Shown piece after piece: positions 1-4,995 of a stretch of DNA of 5,810 bases (within the stretch, counting starts at the first letter, position 1; each line of letters starts with the position of its first letter). A program made the translations under genes and the position numbers. The notes under the pieces were generated by a model that saw only the letters and a list, made by a program, of their open reading frames with translations, did no database searches and had not been told where the DNA came from. The stretch comes from Desulfobacterales bacterium. GTDB taxonomy: Bacteria > Desulfobacterota > Dissulfuribacteria > Dissulfuribacterales > JAMONC01. The stretch is taken from positions 1-5,810 of the forward strand of contig JAMONC010000328.1 in the NCBI GenBank assembly GCA_027066725.1, given 5' to 3'.

Positions 1-2
1 AT

Positions 3-365
3 GGTAACAATGAAGCACTAAGTCTTCTACTTGCCATTTCATATGCTCAAAGAAAACAAATTAATGAGGCAATCACTTCTTTTGAGATATTTATCAAAAA
101 TTATCCTCTAAACCTCGCAGCAAGACTATTTTATGCAAAATGGTTAATAGAAATAGGATGTAAAAAGAAAGCGATTAATTTAACAAAAACAGCAATTGTT
201 ATTATAAAAAAGACTTTGAAAAACAACTCATTATTATACTATCTTAGAAAAAGACCTTCTTTATCTTTTTTATTTGAAAATAGCGCTTTAATGTGGAGGT
301 TAATTGATCTTAAAAGTAGTATATATTGGTTAACTATTTTCAATAAGCTATACAGTTACCTATAA
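3..365 (+). CDS. TPR-repeat protein, C-terminal fragment (5' end outside window)
   Basis: An open frame enters from the left edge (first full codon at position 3) and ends at TAA 363-365, giving 120 residues without an in-frame stop. I recognise no specific family, but the first part fits tetratricopeptide repeats. Fragment residues 4-37 match TPR spacing (L at position 7, A8, Y11, A20 in INEA, F24, P32), and residues 38-71 form a second unit (A8, A20, A27). The remaining 50 residues are basic and aromatic (LYYLRKRPSLSF, SIYWLTIFNKLYSYL), without a clear membrane helix or motif. TPRs mediate protein-protein contacts, so no enzymatic role can be assigned. In AT-rich genomes such tails occur on glycosyltransferases and on polysaccharide or secretion proteins, and the neighbouring gene is a glycosyltransferase, but this link is inference. 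The 3' end overlaps the convergent glycosyltransferase gene by 10 bp. Confidence 0.72.
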   Translation, partial: GNNEALSLLLAISYAQRKQINEAITSFEIFIKNYPLNLAARLFYAKWLIEIGCKKKAINLTKTAIVIIKKTLKNNSLLYYLRKRPSLSFLFENSALMWRLIDLKSSIYWLTIFNKLYSYL

Positions 366-1462
366 TCATTTATAGTCGATGAATAGAGCTTAATGTAATT
401 AGAAATAATCTTATCTATGTGATACTTTTTAAGTTCATTTATTATATTAGATTTTTTAATTACTTGAGGATTTTTAATTAGGTAAAACATCTTTTCTATA
501 AGAGCTTTTTTATCATTTGGTGGCACAAGATAACCTGTTACTCCATCTACAATAACATCTTCTGCACCACTTACCTTTGTTGAAATAATTGGTAATTGTG
601 CTGCCATTGCCTCAAGAATAACATTTGGAAACCCTTCTGAACCAGGATAAGAAGAAAACACATAAAAAAGTGCTCCCTTATAAAAGGCATATTTTTCTTC
701 TCCTCTTTTTTCTCCCACTAGATAAACTCTATTCTCTATATTAAGGGTTTTTATAAGACTTCTTAGCTCTTGTTCCTTTGGGCCTTTTCCTATGATAATG
801 AGATCTAAGTTAGGACATTTTTTACTTATCTCATAAAAAGCTTTTATTAAAAGATCAAATCCTTTGAACTTAACCAAACGTCCAACAGATAATACATATG
901 GATTATGCCAATTTATAGGAGTAATCTTTTCACAAACATAAGGATCTATTCCATGAGGGATGTAAACAATCTTAGAAGAAGGTACTCCTGAGTTCTCAAC
1001 GATTTGAAATATTTTCTTACTAATAGCAGTTATCTTATCTGCATTTGTTAAAGCTATGTTTGCTCTTTTATTCCTTCTTTTATTAAAAAAATGTGTATTT
1101 TTTTTAAAAATATTACTTTTTCTTAGTGTAACTATGTAGGGTATATTAGTAAATTTTTTATAATATGCTGTACAATAACCTGCAGGATCTACCCCATGAC
1201 AATGGATAAGATCAAAGGGCCATTCTTTATAGATATTATAAAGCCAAAATATATAACTTCTTGAAAAAAAGTGTTTAATTGGTGATCTAGGATACCTATA
1301 GATATGATATGGGGTAGATAATCTTTCATCTCCTTTTTCATGAGGGGCCAACACCCTTATATCTAAGCCTTTATCAATTAAATGAGAAACCATCTTGTGA
1401 GTATTAATTGGGACCCCACCTGTTCTAGGTAAATAAACACCCACAAAAAATAATATTTTCAT
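356..1462 (-). CDS. GT4-like glycosyltransferase (GT-B fold)
   Basis: A predicted cytosolic or membrane-associated retaining glycosyltransferase that would move a sugar from a nucleotide-sugar donor to a glycan or lipid acceptor. At 368 aa it has the normal length of GT4 enzymes. The N-terminal acceptor-side Rossmann domain starts with a beta strand and a GG loop (MKILFFVGVYLPRTGGVP, residues 1-18) and contains HCHG at 87-90. The C-terminal donor-binding domain has HGID at 170-173, SVGRLVKFKG at 192-201 (R195 and K200 are the expected phosphate-binding pair), IIGKGP at 223-228, and the GT4 signature EGFPNVILE, an E-x7-E with E276 and E284. GxTGYLVPPND follows at 307-317. I see no signal peptide or obvious transmembrane segment. 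Sugar and acceptor cannot be read from the sequence; surface polysaccharide or LPS synthesis is usual for the family. The ATG at 1462 starts directly at the core fold; upstream only a weak GAG-type ribosome site is visible. It is divergent from the hydrogenase genes and probably unrelated to them. Confidence 0.9.
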   Translation of the reverse strand: MKILFFVGVYLPRTGGVPINTHKMVSHLIDKGLDIRVLAPHEKGDERLSTPYHIYRYPRSPIKHFFSRSYIFWLYNIYKEWPFDLIHCHGVDPAGYCTAYYKKFTNIPYIVTLRKSNIFKKNTHFFNKRRNKRANIALTNADKITAISKKIFQIVENSGVPSSKIVYIPHGIDPYVCEKITPINWHNPYVLSVGRLVKFKGFDLLIKAFYEISKKCPNLDLIIIGKGPKEQELRSLIKTLNIENRVYLVGEKRGEEKYAFYKGALFYVFSSYPGSEGFPNVILEAMAAQLPIISTKVSGAEDVIVDGVTGYLVPPNDKKALIEKMFYLIKNPQVIKKSNIINELKKYHIDKIISNYIKLYSSTINDYR

Positions 1463-1478
1463 CTCAGTAAAAATATAA

Positions 1479-1487
1479 ATTATAACA
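1479..1487 (-). promoter_or_regulatory. Candidate extended -10 promoter for the glycosyltransferase gene
   Basis: Read on the minus strand, the sequence is TGTTATAAT: a perfect TATAAT hexamer at 1479-1484 preceded by TGn, the extended -10 pattern. No good -35 lies 16-18 nt upstream, which an extended -10 can tolerate. Transcription would start near 1472, about 10 nt before the ATG at 1462, leaving a very short leader. The region is so AT-rich that a chance match is quite possible. Confidence 0.35.
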
Positions 1488-1492
1488 CCAAT

Positions 1493-1520
1493 AAAAGATT
1501 ATTTTAGTTTTTAATCTTTT
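1493..1520. repeat. 9-bp perfect inverted repeat upstream of the glycosyltransferase
   Basis: AAAAGATTA (1493-1501) and TAATCTTTT (1512-1520) are exact reverse complements separated by 10 nt. The element sits just upstream of the candidate -10 of the minus-strand gene and covers where its -35 would lie, so an operator is possible. On the plus strand the second arm runs into six T residues (1517-1522), which resembles a weak terminator, but no plus-strand gene ends nearby. A rough estimate for DNA of this composition puts such a repeat near chance expectation. Confidence 0.3.
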
Positions 1521-1610
1521 TTGATTTTAATCATTAAATCAATCTAAGTTAAGATAGATTTTTATGAGATATAAAATAATTTCCAATCTTTGTACAGCAA
1601 TTTTACAAGT

Positions 1611-1650
1611 TAATTTACATAAACTATATTGTATAAGTTATGTTAAATTA
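1611..1650. repeat. Imperfect inverted repeat in the intergenic region
   Basis: TAATTTACATAA (1611-1622) pairs with TTATGTTAAATTA (1638-1650) through two 6-bp blocks with one bulged T at 1644, around a 15-nt loop. There is no following T tract, so it is not a convincing terminator. It lies well upstream of the hydA promoter candidate. Its arms are almost entirely A and T, so it may be a chance palindrome or a protein-binding site. Confidence 0.25.
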
Positions 1651-1779
1651 GTTCAAATTTAAGAAATAGGATCGTTAATTCATATTACTTATCTTAAAAT
1701 ATTAAAATAATTTTTTATTGACTTATATAAATATCCTAATTAGTCTTAAGAATATTGAGTAGTTTCCAAAATAGAAGGA

Positions 1780-1808
1780 TTTATATTAATAGAAAAATTT
1801 ATATTAAT
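1780..1808. repeat. 11-bp direct repeat just upstream of the hydA promoter candidate
   Basis: TTTATATTAAT occurs at 1780-1790 and again at 1798-1808, an 18-bp period with a 7-nt A-rich spacer. The second copy ends 7 bp before the -35-like TTGACA at 1815-1820. Placement next to a promoter fits tandem activator half-sites or an UP-like A/T element, but neither is demonstrated. Confidence 0.4.
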
Positions 1809-1827
1809 CAATACTTGACAATTGATT
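1806..1827. promoter_or_regulatory. Candidate operator: 7-8-7 inverted repeat over the hydA -35
   Basis: AATCAAT (1806-1812) and ATTGATT (1821-1827) are exact reverse complements with an 8-nt spacer that contains the -35-like TTGACA (1815-1820). A bound protein would therefore contact the polymerase site. A second, wider pair overlaps it: TGACAA (1816-1821) and TTGTCA (1848-1853), whose centres are 32 bp apart, about three helical turns; the second arm is followed by seven Ts. The half-sites do not have the order of an FNR site (TTGAT-N4-ATCAA), nor do they match the Rex palindrome. Because of the base composition, chance remains a real alternative. Confidence 0.3.
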
Positions 1828-1843
1828 TTAAGGATGATAGTAA
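1815..1843 (+). promoter_or_regulatory. Candidate sigma-70-type promoter for the hydA operon
   Basis: TTGACA at 1815-1820 is a perfect -35 hexamer. With the ideal 17-nt spacer the -10 would be TAGTAA (1838-1843), which matches TATAAT at only three positions. GATAGT at 1836-1841 matches at four but needs a 15-nt spacer. Transcription would begin around 1850, giving a leader of roughly 40 nt before the ATG at 1892. The strong -35 and weak -10 would fit a promoter that needs an activator. No sigma-54 GG/GC pair is visible. Confidence 0.45.
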
Positions 1844-1880
1844 ATAGTTGTCATTTTTTTAATATTAGTGTTATGAATTT

Positions 1881-1886
1881 GGAGGG
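1881..1886 (+). promoter_or_regulatory. Strong ribosome binding site of hydA
   Basis: GGAGGG lies 5 nt upstream of the ATG at 1892. It is the best Shine-Dalgarno match in the window and fixes the hydA start. Confidence 0.85.
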
Positions 1887-1891
1887 ATTAT

Positions 1892-3166
1892 ATGATTGAA
1901 TGTGAAGGTGTTAACTATTTAGGAATTATTCCTAGTGGTAAGGAAACTAATCCAGCTGATATATTCTTTGTGCAAGTAGACAAAACTAAATGTATCGAAT
2001 GTGGAACTTGTAGTGAATATTGTCCTACTACAGCAATTAGACCTAGTAACGGAAATGACGGACCACGAGAAGTTGTACACCCTGGATTATGTATAAACTG
2101 TGGACAGTGTCTTATTCATTGTCCTGCAGGTGCAATTTATGAAACAGTTTCATATATAGACGAAATATTTGATGCCATTAATAATCCTAATAAATATACT
2201 GTAGCAGTTCCAGCTCCAGCCATTAGATACGCACTTTCAGAATGTTTTGGATATTCTCCAGGAACTTGTACTTATGGAAAAATGGTTACTGCTTTAAGAG
2301 AACTGGGATTTGATAAAGTTTGGGATAACCAATTTACTGCAGATCTAACTATAATGGAAGAAGGTACAGAGCTCCTTAAAAGAATCACAGGGGAAATAGA
2401 TCGTCCACTACCTCAATTTACTTCCTGTTGTCCTGCATGGATAAAATATGTTGAAACTTTTTATCCTGAATTATTACCACATATCTCTTCTTGTAAATCT
2501 CCAATAGGTATGGCTGCTGCTGCAGCTAGAGTATACGGAGCTAAAGAGGCAGGAATTAATCCTAACCAGATGTATTTTGTTTCTATTATGCCTTGCATTG
2601 CTAAAAAATTTGAGGGATTACGCCCTGAAATTGTTGGCATAGATGCTACAATAACTACTAGAGAACTTGCTTATATGCTTAAAAGTAAAAAAATTGATTT
2701 TCAAAAACTACCAGAAAGTAAGACTGATCCTATTATGGGAGTTTCTTCTGGTGCAGGAACTATTTTTGCGGCTACTGGTGGTGTAACGGAAGCAGCTCTT
2801 AGATTCCTTTATTGGAAAATCAGTGGAGAAAAAAAAGAAAAGATTAATTTTAAAGTAGTGAGAGGATTAAAAGGTATAAAAGAGGCAACGATAAAACTTC
2901 CTAAAAAAATTAAGACAATAAATGGAGAAACAGATACTATTAAAGTAGCAGTAGCTAGTGGAGTAAGATATGCGAGAGTTTTGTGCGATCAAGTAAAAAA
3001 AGGCACAAGTCCTTATCATTTCATAGAAGTTATGGCTTGTCCTGGAGGTTGTGTTTGTGGTGGAGGAGAGCCTATATTGCCTGGGGTTAGAGAAGCTGTA
3101 GAAATGACCTTAAAGCGTTGGTATGGTGGTTTAAAAAAACGCATAAAAGATACTCAAGAAGTATAA
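1892..3166 (+). CDS. hydA: Periplasmic [FeFe]-hydrogenase large (catalytic) subunit
   Basis: Catalyses H2 = 2H+ + 2e- at the H-cluster. The 424 aa match the Desulfovibrio-type large subunit in length and order. A two-cluster ferredoxin domain has C34, C37, C40, C44 (CIECGTCSEYCP) and C67, C70, C73, C77 (CINCGQCLIHCP). The catalytic domain has L1 TSCCPAW (C179 proton-relay cysteine, C180 cubane ligand), L2 MPCIAKKFE (C235, K238, E241) and L3 MACPGGCVCGGGEP (C383, and C387 bridging to the 2Fe unit). The proton path known from Clostridium CpI is complete: C179, E157, S199, E160, R164. There is no N-terminal [2Fe-2S] domain and no signal peptide, so export should depend on HydB. The C-terminal tail resembles the one that Desulfovibrio removes after export. 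Oddities: L3 ends GGGEP where I expect GGGQP (E393), and a loop after L2 (about residue 247) is about five residues shorter than in Desulfovibrio. The likely electron partner is a periplasmic c-type cytochrome (inference). hydB follows after 25 nt. Confidence 0.97.
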   Translation: MIECEGVNYLGIIPSGKETNPADIFFVQVDKTKCIECGTCSEYCPTTAIRPSNGNDGPREVVHPGLCINCGQCLIHCPAGAIYETVSYIDEIFDAINNPNKYTVAVPAPAIRYALSECFGYSPGTCTYGKMVTALRELGFDKVWDNQFTADLTIMEEGTELLKRITGEIDRPLPQFTSCCPAWIKYVETFYPELLPHISSCKSPIGMAAAAARVYGAKEAGINPNQMYFVSIMPCIAKKFEGLRPEIVGIDATITTRELAYMLKSKKIDFQKLPESKTDPIMGVSSGAGTIFAATGGVTEAALRFLYWKISGEKKEKINFKVVRGLKGIKEATIKLPKKIKTINGETDTIKVAVASGVRYARVLCDQVKKGTSPYHFIEVMACPGGCVCGGGEPILPGVREAVEMTLKRWYGGLKKRIKDTQEV

Positions 3167-3176
3167 AAAAGAATAT

Positions 3177-3182
3177 AAGGAG
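3177..3182 (+). promoter_or_regulatory. Ribosome binding site of hydB
   Basis: AAGGAG lies 9 nt before the ATG at 3192, in the short gap after hydA. It supports independent translation of hydB from the shared transcript and places the start directly before the Tat motif. Confidence 0.75.
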
Positions 3183-3191
3183 TTAGCAAGC

Positions 3192-3569
3192 ATGGCTATA
3201 TTGTCTCGTAGACAGTTTATAAAGTTAGGAATGATAGGTGTTGGAAGTCTAATGGTAGGTTTTAGAATAACTAATAAGGTATATGCTGCTGCTTCTAATA
3301 TTATAAAATCCTTATCAGATTATATGAAGGAACGCTTACAAGGAATCTATAAAAGAGATGCTTCAATGGAAATCCGATGTTCTCAAGATAACCCTATGAT
3401 AAAATATGCTTACAAAAAATTTTTTATAACTCCAATGAGTCCTGTTAGCGAAGACGTACTACATACAAGTTATATAGATCGCTCTTGCGTGGTCAAAAAA
3501 TTAGAAAGTGAAGGTATATTTTCCAGAGAACAATTCAATAATATACCAATAAAATATCCTTGTGAGTGA
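3192..3569 (+). CDS. hydB: Periplasmic [FeFe]-hydrogenase small subunit with Tat signal
   Basis: The small subunit wraps around HydA and carries the export signal for the pair. At 125 aa it has the usual length. Residues 5-11 are SRRQFIK, a textbook twin-arginine motif, followed by a hydrophobic stretch (LGMIGVGSLMVGF, 12-24) and an Ala-rich cleavage region near residues 32-34 (YAAA before S35). The mature part aligns from memory with Desulfovibrio HydB: an SDYMKERLQGIY helix at 42-53, SQDNP at 64-68, a Lys/Tyr-rich YKKFF at 74-78, DVLHTSYIDRS at 88-98, and a YPCE end like the Desulfovibrio YPYE. No cofactor motif is present, consistent with a structural role. Unlike Desulfovibrio HydB as I recall it, the mature chain has three cysteines (C63, C99, C124), which could be oxidised in the periplasm. 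It follows hydA by 25 nt and must be co-expressed with it for joint Tat export. Confidence 0.95.
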   Translation: MAILSRRQFIKLGMIGVGSLMVGFRITNKVYAAASNIIKSLSDYMKERLQGIYKRDASMEIRCSQDNPMIKYAYKKFFITPMSPVSEDVLHTSYIDRSCVVKKLESEGIFSREQFNNIPIKYPCE

Positions 3570-3577
3570 AATTTTCT

Positions 3578-3583
3578 TATAAT
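3578..3583 (+). promoter_or_regulatory. TATAAT box between hydB and the aspartase gene
   Basis: A perfect TATAAT lies in the 52-nt gap after hydB, 38 nt before the ATG at 3622. There is no recognisable -35 at 16-18 nt and no TGn extension, so it is only a weak candidate for an internal promoter that would let the maturation genes be expressed apart from hydAB. Confidence 0.2.
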
Positions 3584-3607
3584 TTTCTTATTCCCAATAA
3601 AAGAAAA
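3583..3607 (+). other. Weak A/T hairpin between hydB and the aspartase gene
   Basis: TTTTC-TTATT (3583-3592) can pair with AATAA (3596-3600) and GAAAA (3603-3607) around a CCC loop, with two bulged A residues. The stem has a single G-C pair and no clean U tract follows, so I do not call a terminator. It could act as a partial attenuator or RNA-processing site separating structural from maturation genes. Confidence 0.25.
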
Positions 3608-3621
3608 ATTTATATTTAATT

Positions 3622-4992
3622 ATGTGTTTTCGCATTGAAAAAGACTTAATAGGTAGTCTTTCTATACAGAAAGATCTATATTGGGGAATTCACACTCAAA
3701 GAGCCAAAGTGAATTTTGATTTTGGCTTTGCAAAAGTCCATCCTGAATTGATCCGCGCAATTGCAATGGTTAAGAAGGCATGTTGTATCTCAAACAAAGA
3801 ACTAGGTTTTTTAGATAGCAAAAAGGCACAAGCAATAATTACTGCATGTGATGAAATTATAGAGGGGAAACTGAATAATCAATTTCCTTTAGATGCCTTA
3901 CAAGGTGGAGCAGGTACCTCAACAAATATGAACCTAAATGAAGTAATTGCTAATAGGGCAATAGAACTTCTTGGAGGGCAAAAAGGAGAGTATTGTCTCT
4001 GTCATCCTATACATGATGTAAATTTACACCAATCCACTAATGATGTTTACCCAACAGCTATAAAAATTGCTGCTATATTTTTATTTCGCACCTTAAGTGA
4101 CAAAATAGCGGGGTTGCAAGGGGTACTACAAAAAAAGGAAAAAGAATTTAGCAATATAGTAAAGATAGGCCGTACTGAGCTCCAGGAAGCTGTCCCTATA
4201 ACACTAGGTATAGAATTTGGAGCATTTGCTGAGGCTATTTCACGCGATAGATGGCGTACGTTTAAATGTGAAGAACGTCTTAGAGTAGTAAATATTGGAG
4301 GTACAGCTGTTGGTACGGGACTATGTGCTCCTAAAGAGTACATATTTTTAGTAATTGAAAAGCTTAGAGAGATTACATTGCTTGGTCTTTGTAGAGGAGA
4401 AAATGTGTGTGGTGAAACAGCCAATGCAGATTCCTTTGTGGAGGTTTCTGGGATATTAAAAGCCCATGCATCAAATTTAATTAAGATATGTAATGACCTA
4501 AGGCTACTTACTCTCTTGGGTGAAATAATCCCCCCATTTGTCCAGACTGGTTCATCAATTATGCCAGGGAAAGTAAATCCTGTAGTTTTTGAATCTGTTA
4601 TACAAGTAGGTTTAAAAGTTATAGCCAATGATATGCTTATATCCGAAGCAACTAGTAGGGCAACTCTTCAAATATGTGAATTTTTACCTCTTCTCTCCCA
4701 TGCACTTCTTGAAAGTTTAAAATTACTTATAAAAGCAAATGAAATAATATGTAAACATATAAAAACATTAAAAGTAAATGAAGATATCTGTAGCCATTAC
4801 TTTGATAAAAGCTTGGGAATTATCACTGCCTTTTTGCCAACTATAGGGTATGAAAAAGCTCAAGAACTCTTAAAAGAATTTAAAAAAACCGGTACAGAAG
4901 ATCTTAAAAAATTTCTAAAGGAGAAATTAGGTGAAAAATTAGTGGAAGAAACTCTTTCTCCTTATAAGCTTATCTCCTTGGGGTATAAATAA
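3622..4992 (+). CDS. aspA: Aspartate ammonia-lyase homologue, hydrogenase-cluster type
   Basis: A member of the aspartase/fumarase superfamily; classical aspartase converts L-aspartate to fumarate and ammonia in the cytosol. The 456 aa are slightly shorter than E. coli AspA. Matching regions: RIEKDLIG at 4-11, GGAGTSTNMN at 95-104, QSTNDVYPT at 137-145, GRTELQEAVP at 183-192, ICNDLRLL at 289-296 and the family signature GSSIMPGKVNP at 310-320, with the catalytic base at S311 and substrate-binding K317. Odd points: the His or Gln after GRT is Glu (E186), and the GPRxGL(N/G)E loop before the signature is replaced by a segment five residues shorter. Activity on aspartate is therefore likely but not certain. 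Its place between hydAB and hydF, and similar neighbourhoods I recall in Desulfovibrio and Bacteroides, suggest it serves H-cluster assembly, probably as an ammonia source (inference). Start: an in-frame stop at 3598-3600 leaves ATG 3622 as the only good choice, although no Shine-Dalgarno is visible. Confidence 0.87.
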   Translation: MCFRIEKDLIGSLSIQKDLYWGIHTQRAKVNFDFGFAKVHPELIRAIAMVKKACCISNKELGFLDSKKAQAIITACDEIIEGKLNNQFPLDALQGGAGTSTNMNLNEVIANRAIELLGGQKGEYCLCHPIHDVNLHQSTNDVYPTAIKIAAIFLFRTLSDKIAGLQGVLQKKEKEFSNIVKIGRTELQEAVPITLGIEFGAFAEAISRDRWRTFKCEERLRVVNIGGTAVGTGLCAPKEYIFLVIEKLREITLLGLCRGENVCGETANADSFVEVSGILKAHASNLIKICNDLRLLTLLGEIIPPFVQTGSSIMPGKVNPVVFESVIQVGLKVIANDMLISEATSRATLQICEFLPLLSHALLESLKLLIKANEIICKHIKTLKVNEDICSHYFDKSLGIITAFLPTIGYEKAQELLKEFKKTGTEDLKKFLKEKLGEKLVEETLSPYKLISLGYK

Positions 4993-4995
4993 AAA

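Larger units (their letters stand above)
1463..1891. other. AT-rich divergent intergenic region, no gene
   Basis: This 429-bp gap separates the divergent glycosyltransferase and hydA starts. Neither strand holds a credible reading frame; ATGs such as the one at 1564 run into stops within a few codons. G+C is clearly lower than in the flanking genes. It contains a candidate promoter for each flanking gene, several inverted repeats and one 11-bp direct repeat, listed separately. A second -35-like TTGACT at 1718-1723 has only a poor partner (TAGTCT, 1741-1746, 17-nt spacer). With composition this skewed, short repeats and TATAAT-like boxes are expected by chance, so only the element nearest hydA is given moderate weight. 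No tRNA or recognisable riboswitch fold was seen. Confidence 0.8.

Noticed and set aside
1517..1522. T run after an inverted repeat, resembling a plus-strand terminator
   Set aside because: No plus-strand gene ends upstream of it and the stem is nearly all A-T, so a terminator call is not supported.
1718..1746. TTGACT with TAGTCT at 17-nt spacing as a second hydA promoter
   Set aside because: The -10 matches consensus at only three positions, and the site would give a leader of about 140 nt; the TTGACA nearer the gene is better.
1816..1860. TGACAA/TTGTCA plus seven Ts as an intrinsic attenuator ahead of hydA
   Set aside because: A 6-bp stem with a 26-nt loop is too weak for a convincing terminator; it is kept only as a possible protein site.
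4047..4628. 193-codon open frame on the minus strand inside the aspartase gene
   Set aside because: It is fully antisense to a well-supported gene, and its translation shows no recognisable domain; it is a shadow frame.
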